A stretch of DNA of 64,000 nt, from contig VRMN01000001.1 of assembly GCA_008690995.1 (NCBI GenBank), positions 434,001 through 498,000 of the forward strand. The letters run 5' to 3'. A program made the position numbers and the translations under genes. This DNA is from Porphyridium purpureum (taxonomy: Eukaryota; Rhodophyta; Bangiophyceae; Porphyridiales; Porphyridiaceae). The notes beneath the pieces are model-generated. The model saw nothing but the letters and a program-made list of their open reading frames with translations, was not told the DNA's origin and did no database searches. Positions 9,046-18,744 of this stretch are shown here, in pieces (position 1 is the first letter of the stretch; every line of letters begins with the position of its first letter).

Positions 9046-10560
9046 ATGGGCGACGTTTTGGATGACGCGGAAGAGCTGATGCTCGCTCCAGACGGAGAGG
9101 ATGACCAGGAGACGCAGCATGTGACCATGTGGAACCGAGTCGAGTGCCGCAAAGTGGCGGGAAACGCCGCACCGCTGCGCAAGAACTTGGACAAGTACTT
9201 GACCGCGCACCCAGAGTGCGAAGTGTACTGTGGCCAGGACAAGCATAACTTGGGCGTTGGCGAAATTGATCCGAGGACTGGCAAGCGTATCGAAAAGGCA
9301 AATGAGCATGTCGCCATTTGGCATAACACGGAATGTCGCAAGATCACAGGGAATGCTGCGCCCCTGCGGAAGAATTTGGATGCGTATCTAAAGCGCAACC
9401 CAAACTGTGTGATCTACAATTATCAGGACCGCTACTTGGATAAGAGCATTGTCGGACACAAGCAAAAGGCAAAAAGGCCTCCGTTTGTACCGGAAGAACA
9501 AAGACGGGTGCTGGAAGAACTGCAGATTTTGCCTCAGATTGCACAGCTGAGTTTCATGAACCATGACTCTTCGCCCTCGGTGGACAGGGAGAATAACGGG
9601 GCTTTGCACAGTAATGCGACATCAGTGGTGAGCACTGAGTACGAGTACGCGGATAGCTCTTCCCTTTGGATTCCGGCGCGTCAGTCGGGAACTTCGCTCA
9701 ATAGTACCGGCTTCAGTACGGGCAGCCACGAAACAAACAATAACCCGTCACCGTACGGCCAGGAACAGCACCATGAGGTGTATTTGGATTCCGCCGAAGC
9801 GGCTGGACACGTGCATGAAGGAGGTCAGACTGGCGTGATGCCACTTGGCTCGTGGGTGACCTCTCGCGTCGAATTTGAAAGGTCTCTGGATTCAAGCCCT
9901 GCGCAGGGGCCTGAAAGTGCGAAGCCACAGGAGGAGCAGCAGGATCCAGAGACTAGGAACAAAGCGGCGGTTTACTCAGAAATGCCGGTCGCCGTTGCGC
10001 AATTACGCAAGTCGCTTTCGATTGAGCAGCAGTTGAGACTGAAGCAACAGGGGACAGGAATGAGCATTCTTTTGGACAGCAATGCTGCCGCACAGGTGGC
10101 ACATCTTGAAGGGCTTGCGCCTCAGTTGAACCCTGGGATCAAGTCGTCGCTGTCGTTCTTCCTGGAACAAAATGGCATGGGAATGAAGCCGTCGGTTTCG
10201 TTTTTACGGGACACCAACGAATTTTTATACGGCACTCCAATGGCCATGTCAATCGAGAATGGCAACGACCCGCTCTTTCACACCGTGCATGAGAGCTCAA
10301 ACTTGCACAAACCCCTCAGCACGACCGACTTTTTGGATGTGGGCAGCATGAACATGCAGACTCCGCAGGAGTTTGGCATCTTCTTTAACCATGGCGTCTC
10401 ATTGGGAAAGAGCATGGAGAGACCTCGTCCGGGATTTGTATATGGACCTGGGAGTAACGTGCACGGAGGTGGATTTGCCCAAGAATTCCGCGACGCAAGT
10501 ATGGGCTTTTCACCGAGCAACTTTTTATCGAGGCACAATGGCAATCAGTATATGGAATAG
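9046..10560 (+). CDS. Protein with a tandem Trp/Cys-containing module; function unknown
   Basis: 504 residues. Two copies of a module of about 45 residues lie at roughly 26-70 and 85-130. Shared features are a W then ECRK, GNAAPLRKNL, a YL, a Pro-x-Cys and a final QD. The rest is disordered and rich in Gln, Ser, Asn and Gly, with two short similar stretches near 320-390 (GMGMKPSVSFL-type). The module looks like a short helical binding domain, vaguely like BRK modules of chromatin proteins, but I do not recognise it firmly. The Gln-rich tail suggests a transcription-related protein (inference). The ATG at 9046 follows an alternating CG tract and a purine-rich leader. Confidence 0.8.
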   Translation: MGDVLDDAEELMLAPDGEDDQETQHVTMWNRVECRKVAGNAAPLRKNLDKYLTAHPECEVYCGQDKHNLGVGEIDPRTGKRIEKANEHVAIWHNTECRKITGNAAPLRKNLDAYLKRNPNCVIYNYQDRYLDKSIVGHKQKAKRPPFVPEEQRRVLEELQILPQIAQLSFMNHDSSPSVDRENNGALHSNATSVVSTEYEYADSSSLWIPARQSGTSLNSTGFSTGSHETNNNPSPYGQEQHHEVYLDSAEAAGHVHEGGQTGVMPLGSWVTSRVEFERSLDSSPAQGPESAKPQEEQQDPETRNKAAVYSEMPVAVAQLRKSLSIEQQLRLKQQGTGMSILLDSNAAAQVAHLEGLAPQLNPGIKSSLSFFLEQNGMGMKPSVSFLRDTNEFLYGTPMAMSIENGNDPLFHTVHESSNLHKPLSTTDFLDVGSMNMQTPQEFGIFFNHGVSLGKSMERPRPGFVYGPGSNVHGGGFAQEFRDASMGFSPSNFLSRHNGNQYME

Positions 10561-10980
10561 CATTTCGCGTTTCCAGATAAAAGCGTCCGTTTCGCATGGC
10601 ACCGTTCGACTCGGGCATTGTATAAAGAAGAAGAGCTCTGAGAAAGCGCCGCGTGCTCGCGCGGCATTCGATTGCACTTGCGTCCGTTTCGTCTTTCTAT
10701 CAAAAACACTGGCACGCATACACGAATGTTGGCCTAGCGTTTACGCTTGATCCCGCACGTATTGTCGCGAGAATCGAACGGCGTAGGAGTCGAGGAATCG
10801 CATTTATCTTTCTTCTTTGGATCTCAGCGATAGCGGCAGAGTGCATGAACCACAAAAAAGAAGTGTCGGTACATCCACCTCGTTCCTCTTATTGGAATGG
10901 TTTCGCAAAGTTTCGTCCTTCTCTGTACCATTTGGCACTGCATTCATTTATTGGATCCCGCTTCCTTGTCACCGATCCTC
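10561..10980. other. Intergenic spacer between converging genes
   Basis: 420 bases between two converging genes. No gene, repeat or RNA is evident. Confidence 0.5.
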
Positions 10981-11223
10981 TTATTTTCGCTGTGCATGCT
11001 GTTGTGCCGGCAGCGGTGTCGGTTTGGGTGCCGAGGACGGCGGTGACTGCTGCTGGTCGGCAAGCGAGGCCAGCTTCACCAGATTCGACTGGAGCCGCCC
11101 TTGAATTGCGCTCGCCTCCTCGCTCCTGCCCGCGCTCTGCGCCTCAATCACGGCGAGCAGAAGTCGTTGGTTCTCATCTAGCAGCTCCTGAATATCCTCG
11201 GTGGTCACAAGCGCGCTGTCCAT
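10981..11223 (-). CDS. SS18/GIF-type transcription co-activator (SNH domain), minimal form
   Basis: 80 residues from the ATG at 11221-11223. Residues 5-60 match the SSXT/SNH domain of SS18 and plant GRF-interacting factors. TTEDIQELLDEN, LLLAVIEAQ and GRLQSNLVKLASLAD align with the family pattern of IQ..LDEN..L...I followed by LQ.NL..LA.IAD. In plants this domain pairs with GRF transcription factors and links to SWI/SNF. Animal SS18 and plant GIFs have a long Gln/Gly/Met-rich tail; here only about 20 Pro/Gln residues follow the domain. The gene diverges from ESF1 with 212 bases between the start codons. Confidence 0.85.
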   Translation of the reverse strand: MDSALVTTEDIQELLDENQRLLLAVIEAQSAGRSEEASAIQGRLQSNLVKLASLADQQQSPPSSAPKPTPLPAQQHAQRK

Positions 11224-11435
11224 GTCGCCGCCGACGACGCACGTGCGCGCCTCGCACAAGCCTTCTCAGTCGGTGTTCCCACAGAAAAATGTATCGGTTC
11301 GAACGGTTCAAATCAAACAAAACCGAATGGCGGAACGACGGCGGGCGTCATTGATGAGGACAGAGGACATTGACGACGTTGAACGGCGGCGTTTAAGTGT
11401 GCGTGGATGTTTGCGCGTGCGTCTGACGCTAAAGG
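11224..11435. promoter_or_regulatory. Bidirectional promoter between the SNH gene and ESF1
   Basis: Only 212 bases separate two divergent ATGs, so both core promoters must lie here. No TATA box or purine tract stands out. A GGTTCGAACGGTTCAA stretch near 11302-11317 contains an AACGG core. Confidence 0.5.
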
Positions 11436-13847
11436 ATGAAGCGAGCGCGATCAAAAGCAAGCCATGCTGTGACATCTGCGCCGGCGGTCGCAGATGACCG
11501 GCAGAATGAGTCAGCCATGATGAAGCGCGTGCGACATGACCCGCGTTTTGCGCACATGAAACGAGCGAACAAGACAGTACGTCTGGATGATCGTTTTCGG
11601 GAGGCATTGAGGAAGAAAATCCTCAAACCCAGGTCGGCGCAGAACGCGGTGGATAAGTTTGGGAGACCAAGAAGGAACGCAGCCGTGTCGACAGGAAAAC
11701 AGGAGCGGATGTTGCTCAAGGACATGTACCAAGACGTTGAAATATCGTCCTCGTCCGAATCTGAAAGTGACTCTGCGGTTAAAGTACCGCCAGTAAATCC
11801 TGTCCGCAAGAGCATTCGTGAAGATGGAGCCGCGAAAGAGAGACTCAAACATGCGCTGCCGGACGAGTCGGGCTCGGAAAAAAGCGGTGGTGAAAATGAC
11901 GAGGACAGCGATTTCTCACTCAGCGAGGATGAGGACCATGTTGATTCGTGGGCGGTCCAGAACACACAGAACATTCCGCTGGGTGAGGAGACACGCCGTA
12001 TTGCCCTGGTGAATATGGACTGGGAAAGGATTTCTGCGGTGGATTTACTCTCGTGCCTGAGCAGTTTCCTGACGCGGGGCGGAGAAATTTCACGCGTGAC
12101 TGTTTACCCGTCTGAGTTTGGAATGGAGCGCATGGCCCAAGAGGCAATTTCAGGCCCTCGACTGGATGTGCCAAAGCATGATCCTAGAAAATCCGGAAAG
12201 AAGAACTCCAGTGAAGCGGCTGAAAAACTTGGGTCCACGTCTGAAAAAAGAGATTCCGAAAACGAGTCTGCTTCCGATGAGATCAGTCGAAGCTCAATCG
12301 ATGCCTCTGAGTCGGAAAGCGACGGTACGGACGACGAGGAAGATGCCAGAGCCATCTCGAAAGCAAAGCAGAACGAATTGATTCGCAAGTACGAGCTGGA
12401 CAAGATGAGGTATTACTTCGCCGTGGTGGAGTTTGATTCGGCTGAGAGCGCAAACGCAGTTTACAAGGAGTGCGATGGGTTAGAGTTCGGATCGTCTGGA
12501 AATCTTTTTGACATGCGTTTCATACCGGACGACATGCATGACTTTGAGCAGCGGCCACCGCGAGATGTTGCAACCTCGGTTCCTGAAAACTATGAACCGC
12601 CGCAGTTTTCAACGACGGCTCTTTTGCATTCCAAAGTGGAGCTCAGCTGGGACAAGGAGGACGCGAGGCGCACCGTCATCTTGAAGAAGAGAAATTTTCA
12701 AGCACAGGAGCTTCTGGAAGATGACTTTAAAGCCTATTTGGCGTCTAGCGCAAGCGAAACGGATTCCGAGACGGGCCGCGCAAATGCGGAAGAGAAGCGC
12801 AAGATTTTGCTGAGCGCACTGTCAAGGCCAAGTATTCCGTCCGATGCTGAAACAGGGGAGGACCATGAGTCTGCAGTTGAAGGAGATATGGAGGCGACGT
12901 TTCACACAGGTTTAGAGGAAGCAGCAAAAGATTTGCTGGAGCGTGAGGCAAAGCGAGACGGCCTGCGCAACGAAAGCGCGTGGGAGGCTCGCCTGAGGCG
13001 CGCCCAGGAGCGCAAGGCAGACCGGCGACGGGAGCGCAAGGAAACTCTGAAAAATCTCGGGCGCGCCGGTCTTGAGGGACAAGAAGGTTCGGACGGGGAA
13101 AGTTTGAATGACGCTGAGCCGGGGCAGGGTTCTGACCCTGAGGAAGATCTCGGTTTCGACGACCCTTTCTTTACGAATCCAACTGCGCACGAAAGAAAGG
13201 CGCTGTCTGCGTTGGACAAAAAGTCGCGGTCGGTGCAAGATGAGCAGAAAGCACAGGCGGATGCAAAGTCACGCGCAGAGCTGGAGCTGTTGCTCATGAG
13301 TGAAATGGAGAATGACGCGCATCAGACCGCACTTGGAACTCTGGAAGATTCAGACGAGGAGCGCAGAGACCGCAAGAGGCTCCGCATGAGCAAGAAGAAG
13401 TATGAAAAGTACAAGCGTGAGCAGAAGCAGGCAGCCAAGGCGTCCACGGCGGTTCAGGGTGCAAATAACTTACAGGCGTTTGAGCCCGATCTGACGGACA
13501 CCCGCTTTGCGTCGCTGTTCAGTGCCCCCGACTATAGCGTCGACCCAACGCATCCAAAGTTCAAGAGCTCAGCCCTGAATGCCCGCATTCTGCACGAAAA
13601 GGTTCATCGAGGGCTCCCTCACGAAAACGATTCCGGTAGCAACGTCCCATCCGGTGCGGACGCGCGACGTGCGCCTGGAGCTGCGTCAATGCATCCCAGC
13701 TCGTCTGCTGCTGCAGGTGCTGCAGCAGGCAAAGCCGAGGAAGCAGACTGGAAGGCGCTGGCTGATAAAGTGAAGCGACAGCAGACTGATCGTCGGATGA
13801 AGCGTGATCGCGGTTCCGGGCCGAAGCACAAGAAGGGAACGCTTTGA
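11436..13847 (+). CDS. ESF1: ESF1 homolog, pre-rRNA processing protein
   Basis: 803 residues, in the usual range for ESF1. Nucleolar protein of the small-subunit processome, needed for early 18S pre-rRNA cleavages in yeast. Evidence: N-terminal DPRFAHMKR-type motif; a central RRM-like region at about 190-400 containing RIALVNMDWERI, YYFAVVEFDS and FDMRFIPDDM; the following VPENYEPPQF and DARRTVILKK motifs; and a C-terminal NUC153 segment (FEPDLTDTRFASLF and DPTHPKFK). Acidic Ser/Asp/Glu runs separate the domains, and the C-terminus is Lys-rich. The gene diverges from the SNH co-activator gene. Confidence 0.93.
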   Translation: MKRARSKASHAVTSAPAVADDRQNESAMMKRVRHDPRFAHMKRANKTVRLDDRFREALRKKILKPRSAQNAVDKFGRPRRNAAVSTGKQERMLLKDMYQDVEISSSSESESDSAVKVPPVNPVRKSIREDGAAKERLKHALPDESGSEKSGGENDEDSDFSLSEDEDHVDSWAVQNTQNIPLGEETRRIALVNMDWERISAVDLLSCLSSFLTRGGEISRVTVYPSEFGMERMAQEAISGPRLDVPKHDPRKSGKKNSSEAAEKLGSTSEKRDSENESASDEISRSSIDASESESDGTDDEEDARAISKAKQNELIRKYELDKMRYYFAVVEFDSAESANAVYKECDGLEFGSSGNLFDMRFIPDDMHDFEQRPPRDVATSVPENYEPPQFSTTALLHSKVELSWDKEDARRTVILKKRNFQAQELLEDDFKAYLASSASETDSETGRANAEEKRKILLSALSRPSIPSDAETGEDHESAVEGDMEATFHTGLEEAAKDLLEREAKRDGLRNESAWEARLRRAQERKADRRRERKETLKNLGRAGLEGQEGSDGESLNDAEPGQGSDPEEDLGFDDPFFTNPTAHERKALSALDKKSRSVQDEQKAQADAKSRAELELLLMSEMENDAHQTALGTLEDSDEERRDRKRLRMSKKKYEKYKREQKQAAKASTAVQGANNLQAFEPDLTDTRFASLFSAPDYSVDPTHPKFKSSALNARILHEKVHRGLPHENDSGSNVPSGADARRAPGAASMHPSSSAAAGAAAGKAEEADWKALADKVKRQQTDRRMKRDRGSGPKHKKGTL

Positions 13848-14071
13848 TGCGAGCAGAGCGCCTGCTTGAATACGGTTAGGGTAATTCAATTCAAACCCTA
13901 ATTCATTTTCATATAAATCCGCTATGTTTTATGATTTTGTTACAGCGTGCTGGCAGGAACGACTCGCAGTGCGAAAGGTAGTGGATCTCGAGTTGGAGCG
14001 TGAAGGTGTTTGAGTGTGACGTGGGAGTCTTCGGAGTCAGGCTCGTCGTCGTCGTTCTGGTCGTCGTCATC
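13848..14071. promoter_or_regulatory. ESF1-RPN10 spacer with telomere-like inverted pair
   Basis: TTAGGGT at 13878-13884 and ACCCTAA at 13897-13903 form a 7-bp inverted repeat with a 12-base loop. AAACCCTAA (13895-13903) equals the plant telobox, which in plants sits upstream of translation and growth genes; here it is about 170 bases upstream of the RPN10 ATG. A TATA-like CATATAAATC follows at about 13910-13919. The inverted pair could instead help end ESF1 transcription. Confidence 0.4.
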
Positions 14072-15079
14072 ATGCCGCTGGAAGCGTTGATGGTATGTGT
14101 GGACAACTCGGAGTACATGCGGAACGGGGATTACCCGCCGTCGCGGCTGGACGCGCAAACAGACGCGGTGAACCTGGTGTGCTCGGCAAAGATCGAGCAG
14201 AACCCGGAAAATGTGGTCGGGTTGCTGACGACGGCGGGGCGCGGGGCGCGCATTCTCGAAACATCCACGCAGGATCTTGGGAGAATATTGCAATCCATGC
14301 ACGAGGTGAAGATGGAGGGCTCCATGAACCTGATCATGGCGTTGCAGAAGGCGCAGCTCGCCCTCAAGCACCGCGAAAACCAGTACCAGCGGCCCCGTAT
14401 CGTCGCGTTCGTGGGGAGCCCGATAGATGCATCAGAGGAGGCGCTTGTTACGCTCGCAAAGAAGCTCAAGAAAAATGGCGTCGCAGTGGATATCGTGAGC
14501 TTTGGTGAGCTCGAGCAGAACGCGTCAAAGCTTGAGGCATTTATTGCTGCCGTGAATTCTGGTGACAACTCGCACCTCGTGTCGATCCCTCCTGGCTCGT
14601 ACATCATGAGTGACATACTCATCACGAGCCCCATCATTGTGGACGGTGCTGTAGATGGCGGCGCTGGTGGAAGCTCGGACGCTGGTGGCGCCGCCGCGCG
14701 CGCCGACTTTCCGTTTGGCGTGGATCCAGCTGCAGACCCAGAGCTCGCAATGGCGCTCCGAATCTCCATGGAGGAGGAGCAAGCGCGCATCGCCGCGGCG
14801 CAGCAACAGGCGGCGTCCGGAGCCGCTCCTGACGCCGGGGCATCTGCGGATAGCGGCCCGGACGCGAGCGTCAGTGATGCCGCAAAGGTTGCATTAGCCG
14901 CGGCAGACGCTGCCGATGCTGCGGATGCAGATCTTTATGGAGAGACGGGAGCAGACTCCGGCACCGCCGACATGGATGTGGTGGGTGCGGACGAGGACGA
15001 AGAAATGCGCCTGGCCATCGAGATGAGTCTCGCGGAGGAGAAAGCCCGCAAGGACGCAGAGCAAGGTAAACCGGAATAG
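14072..15079 (+). CDS. RPN10: 26S proteasome ubiquitin receptor RPN10
   Basis: 335 residues. The start at 14072 gives MPLEALMVCVDNSEYMRNGDY, close to the universal RPN10 N-terminus. Residues 1-190 form the VWA domain, which binds the proteasome lid-base joint. Two ubiquitin-interacting motifs follow: one near 220 (PELAMALRISMEEE) and one near 310 (EEMRLAIEMSLAEEKA). Each has the acidic lead, Ala and Ser of the motif. Yeast has one UIM and animals two. A long Ala/Gly/Asp linker lies between the domains. The frame continues further upstream, but that extension lacks family similarity. The gene converges with the acyl-CoA oxidase gene (59-base gap). Confidence 0.95.
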   Translation: MPLEALMVCVDNSEYMRNGDYPPSRLDAQTDAVNLVCSAKIEQNPENVVGLLTTAGRGARILETSTQDLGRILQSMHEVKMEGSMNLIMALQKAQLALKHRENQYQRPRIVAFVGSPIDASEEALVTLAKKLKKNGVAVDIVSFGELEQNASKLEAFIAAVNSGDNSHLVSIPPGSYIMSDILITSPIIVDGAVDGGAGGSSDAGGAAARADFPFGVDPAADPELAMALRISMEEEQARIAAAQQQAASGAAPDAGASADSGPDASVSDAAKVALAAADAADAADADLYGETGADSGTADMDVVGADEDEEMRLAIEMSLAEEKARKDAEQGKPE

Positions 15080-15138
15080 CCATCGATAAACACGGTGTAG
15101 ACTCGTCTAAGACTGGAGCGACCAAGGTCATTATACCC

Positions 15139-17232
15139 CTACAACTTGCTCTCCATTGTGGCCACCTGCTTGGGGTTCCAAGCAGCAGACGGATTCTCGC
15201 CCTTAAAGTCGCCTGCATTGTACGCAACGTAGTCTGCAGCGATGGGAGCAGTGAGTTCCACAGGGATCCCGAATGCGTCCACCAGGTGTGGCAACTGCCC
15301 GCCAAGCTCCGCAACCAGTCGCTTTGTCTCCTCGAGCACAAAGCTGACCGCAGGCTGCGACAACACCTTTGAGCTGACAAACCAAGCCGCGTCGCGCGAC
15401 ACACAATCAAAAAAGTAGAGGGAGCGCAGAAGTGCCAAGATCTGACCGACCGACGAATTGGATGCAAGATTCTTGGCTTCGGCCTCAAGCGCCTTTTCGA
15501 ACGAAAGGCGTTCGGCAAACGCCAGAGCGACCGCCTGCACCTCGTCACTGAGGCGCAACATCCACGGCTCAAACACCTTTTCGGCTTGTGTGGTCGCCTT
15601 CGCGGCAAGAGCTGCGCTTTTTTCCGTGAGTTGCTGCATACAGATTTGCTCGCGCGCGGCCAGGATGGCCTGCTGAATGGGCGCTTGGGCTAGCACGCGC
15701 GCATTTGTCTGAGCCATGCGCGTCTTGTCGGCCCACTGGTCGCACGGCGTGAGCGCAAAGCGCTTCTGCGAGTGCATGACAAGAAGTTCCTTGGTCACCT
15801 TTTGCATAAGCACGCGATTATCTCCTTCTGCGGTAAGTCCCGCGTGGCAAAAGCCAATCATTGAGCCAAAGCGATTGACACTCAAGTACCCTTGCCCACC
15901 GCAGCGCTCGCGGCACACACGCACGACATTTTCCGCCGTCCATGTGACCAGCGGCTTGATGGCACAGCACAGCACCACGGCTTCGCGCCACTCGTCCGGA
16001 TGTGCAGCGGCGTGGGGCAGGAGCTCTGCCCAACGCTCCTTAGCGTACTGAAGTCCTATCCCTGTGACGATGACGCGTGCAAGCAACGGCGCAAGCGCGC
16101 CTTGCTGGAGCTGGTACTGCAAAATTGGCATCTCCGACTTGCCCGTTGGACCGACACACAACCGAGTCGCAGCGTACCGGACGGCAATCACAAGTGCCAG
16201 TTTTGACGTGCCGTGCATCATGGACGCAATGCACAGTCGCCCAGAAAGCAGCTGGTCTGCAACACGAAGAAAGCGGTCTCGCGCGTGCGCAATATCAGAG
16301 TGGAACACGCCCTGCTCGTCCATTTGCGAATAGCGGCAGAGAAGCGACGACTCTGGAACGCGCACGTCAAACAGCAGCGCGCCATTATCTACGCCATTGC
16401 ATCCCATCTTGCTTCCCATATCCTTGATCACGACGCCGCGCATGGGCTGCATGTGCTCGTCCCGAATGCGCACCAGAAAGGCATGGATGCCCTGGCGCTT
16501 TCCGTCCGCATCAATCAGCTGCGCAAAGACGCAGCAAAACTGTGCATGAATCGCCGAGTTGGTGATCCAGTACTTCTGCGCAAGCGTGGATGGCGTCAAA
16601 ATGTGGAACGATTTGGAATTGGCGCAGTAAGTGGCGGTGGTCTCCATTTCGACTGCATTGTTACCGTAGCCGAGCTCGGTCAACCCAAAGCACCCAACTG
16701 CCCGAAGCGTATCAATGTCATCAAGAAATTTCTCGTCGTAGTTCTTGCCTTTGCCCTGACCCAAGCGGAGCACGGTTCCTCCGAACAAATTGAATTGGAC
16801 GGTCATCTTTGTCGCCATAGAGCCATCGGAGTATCCAGCAATCTCATGCGCTGCAAAAATTCGCAACGGATTGCGCTCGAAATCTCGCACGGAAATAAAC
16901 CGCCCTCCGCGGGCATTTGAGTTGGCGCGGTTGCCGTCCTTGTAGTTGCAAATCGCGTCAAGCCGCTTCAGCGCCAGCTCGCGCTCCTGGGCGATCGAGA
17001 TATCGTACTGCGGCTGGAATCGCGGGTCGCGGCGCATAAACTCGCGCAGCTCGCGTCTCATCTCATGATTATCACCATCCAGCAGAAACTGCATTGCGCG
17101 CTGGTCGAACGTGAGCGGGAACCGCTTTGCCCATTCCTCGCGGGCCGAGTGCGGACTCGCACGAAGCGCCGCAGCTGGCTCATGCTGCGCCAAGTGCAGC
17201 CTGACCTGCACCACCGTTGCGTCGGAGTCCAT
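15139..17232 (-). CDS. ACX: Peroxisomal acyl-CoA oxidase
   Basis: 697 residues from the ATG at 17230-17232, the usual length for acyl-CoA oxidases. Catalyses the first step of peroxisomal fatty acid beta-oxidation: FAD-dependent trans-2,3 desaturation of acyl-CoA with release of H2O2. Seen in order: an N-terminal helical domain, the FAD/substrate region (HFLGQ-like replaced by [17 protein letters not shown]), the [10 protein letters not shown] segment, and the C-terminal [11 protein letters not shown] region that carries the catalytic Glu in the family. The last three residues are SKL, a perfect PTS1 signal, so it is peroxisomal. A CT repeat (about 17397-17417; GA on the sense strand) lies 165 bases upstream. 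Confidence 0.94.
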   Translation of the reverse strand: MDSDATVVQVRLHLAQHEPAAALRASPHSAREEWAKRFPLTFDQRAMQFLLDGDNHEMRRELREFMRRDPRFQPQYDISIAQERELALKRLDAICNYKDGNRANSNARGGRFISVRDFERNPLRIFAAHEIAGYSDGSMATKMTVQFNLFGGTVLRLGQGKGKNYDEKFLDDIDTLRAVGCFGLTELGYGNNAVEMETTATYCANSKSFHILTPSTLAQKYWITNSAIHAQFCCVFAQLIDADGKRQGIHAFLVRIRDEHMQPMRGVVIKDMGSKMGCNGVDNGALLFDVRVPESSLLCRYSQMDEQGVFHSDIAHARDRFLRVADQLLSGRLCIASMMHGTSKLALVIAVRYAATRLCVGPTGKSEMPILQYQLQQGALAPLLARVIVTGIGLQYAKERWAELLPHAAAHPDEWREAVVLCCAIKPLVTWTAENVVRVCRERCGGQGYLSVNRFGSMIGFCHAGLTAEGDNRVLMQKVTKELLVMHSQKRFALTPCDQWADKTRMAQTNARVLAQAPIQQAILAAREQICMQQLTEKSAALAAKATTQAEKVFEPWMLRLSDEVQAVALAFAERLSFEKALEAEAKNLASNSSVGQILALLRSLYFFDCVSRDAAWFVSSKVLSQPAVSFVLEETKRLVAELGGQLPHLVDAFGIPVELTAPIAADYVAYNAGDFKGENPSAAWNPKQVATMESKL

Positions 17233-17874
17233 GCTCACCGCAAATGCACCGCGCCACTTGCCCAACTCCCTGTACAACCCCACTCCCCACAGACACCCTT
17301 CCCTCTTTCAACAGCCCGCGCGCGCCGTCACGGTCTGTCAGCGCGTCAATCAGCCAACCTTCAACTATCACCTTTCTCTCTTCGTCCCCCTTCTTTCTCT
17401 CTCTCTCTCTCTCTTGCAACACCGGGGCTGAGCCGCGTCCTAAAAATCTGGGTGTCACTGTACACAGGTACACCACATGGCTTCCAGCCACCACCACATG
17501 ACTGAACCCTCTGTTCCGAGAAGGCGACGACAACACACTGGGTGGGCTGCGTCATGGCAATCAGCCAAGAGACACCGCGGATCGCGTCGGAGGCCAGTAC
17601 AAGGTCCGCACGCGACAAATGCGGTGATGTCGTTGCTGGCTGCCTGCGCGCCGAGTCTGCCACGTTGGTCGCGCGCTGGCGTGCGGTGTCTGCTGGTGCC
17701 GTGGTTGGATGATTCGCGTTTTGAGGTACCAGGTTCTGACAACGGCCAGTCAGCCGCGTCGCGCTGTTCGTTTCTTTTGCCCTTTGGGAAGTGTCCTGTG
17801 ATGCTAGAGTGCACGGGTTGGTGAGCTGGTGTGTGCTTGTGATGGTCGAAGCTAGTGAGTGTGTGAAAGCGATG
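17233..17874. promoter_or_regulatory. Upstream region of acyl-CoA oxidase
   Basis: A 642-base spacer with a (CT)n run near 17397-17417 and clustered TGTAC-type motifs near 17455-17475. The rest, towards the ABC gene stop, has no supported gene. Confidence 0.45.
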
Positions 17875-18744
17875 TTAGTTGGTTTGTCGGCTGCCAATGG
17901 CGTCTACGAATGGTGCCATTTCGCGCGGCGAGCCCTGCCGCGTGATCTGGCCCTCGTGCATGATGATGATGCGATCGGCGTACGAGAGCTCGGACTTGAG
18001 GTGCGTCACCCACAGGACTGGTACACGGGACTCGCGCGCCCAATTGCAGATGGCGGTCACCACATTCACGCGGTTCCGACGGTCCATGGCGGCGGTGGGC
18101 TCGTCCATGAGAAAGGCGTCTGGCTTGAACACGAGCGCGCCCGCCAACGCCACGCGCTGCCGCTCGCCACCACTGAGCTTCTCCACCTCACGCCCTTCAA
18201 ACGCCTCGAGCTTGACCGTCGCCAAACTCGCCTTGATGCGCGCGTCGATTTCGGCCGGGTCGGTCACCTCGGACGACGCGCAAAACTCGAGATCGCGCCG
18301 GACGGTGTGCATCATGATGGTCTCGCCCATATTCTGCAGAAACAGATACGTGCGTTCCGGCGCCACTACCGTGCCAGAGTCCGCAAAAAGCACGCCGCCA
18401 AGAATCTGTAGCAGCGTGGACTTGCCGCATCCGTTCGCGCCCAAGAGCATGACCACCTCACCCGGCAACACCTCGAACGTGAGCTGCTTGAGGACGGGCC
18501 GCGGTGCTTTCCACGGACGCAGGTCATCGCGCCACGCAAAGCTCAGGTTCTGCACCGCAATCCTTCCCGTACCATCATCGACGGGCAACATCGCCGTGCG
18601 CGGCGCGTTCTCCGCGTTCCGCGCCAAACCCTGCGGCGTCCGACGCACACATATTCTCTCACGACCATCCCGGTGCGCAAACGCCCGCACACATCCCACA
18701 CCAGGCGGCAACCCTATCCATGCTGCGCCATCCCACATCGCCAT
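17875..18744 (-). CDS. Single-domain ABC ATPase, plant ABCI-like
   Basis: 289 residues from the ATG at 18742-18744. One nucleotide-binding domain and no membrane segments. Walker A is GANGCGKST, the signature is LSGGERQRVALA, Walker B is DAFLMDEP, and the switch His is in VTHLKSEL. About 55 residues before the domain are Arg/Ala rich with few acids, like a plastid transit peptide. The order of motifs and the YADRIIIMHEGQI ending resemble plant ABCI/NAP ATPases and bacterial ECF or CbiO-type energising subunits. A partner transporter is not encoded nearby. Upstream, four copies of an 11-mer carrying TGTAC begin 142 bases away. Confidence 0.87.
   Translation of the reverse strand: MAMWDGAAWIGLPPGVGCVRAFAHRDGRERICVRRTPQGLARNAENAPRTAMLPVDDGTGRIAVQNLSFAWRDDLRPWKAPRPVLKQLTFEVLPGEVVMLLGANGCGKSTLLQILGGVLFADSGTVVAPERTYLFLQNMGETIMMHTVRRDLEFCASSEVTDPAEIDARIKASLATVKLEAFEGREVEKLSGGERQRVALAGALVFKPDAFLMDEPTAAMDRRNRVNVVTAICNWARESRVPVLWVTHLKSELSYADRIIIMHEGQITRQGSPREMAPFVDAIGSRQTN

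Noticed and set aside
8409-9398. A 329-codon minus-strand frame opposite the Trp/Cys-module gene
   Set aside because: It is antisense to a clearly better gene and rich in Pro/Thr/His low-complexity sequence from purine tracts. No family features.
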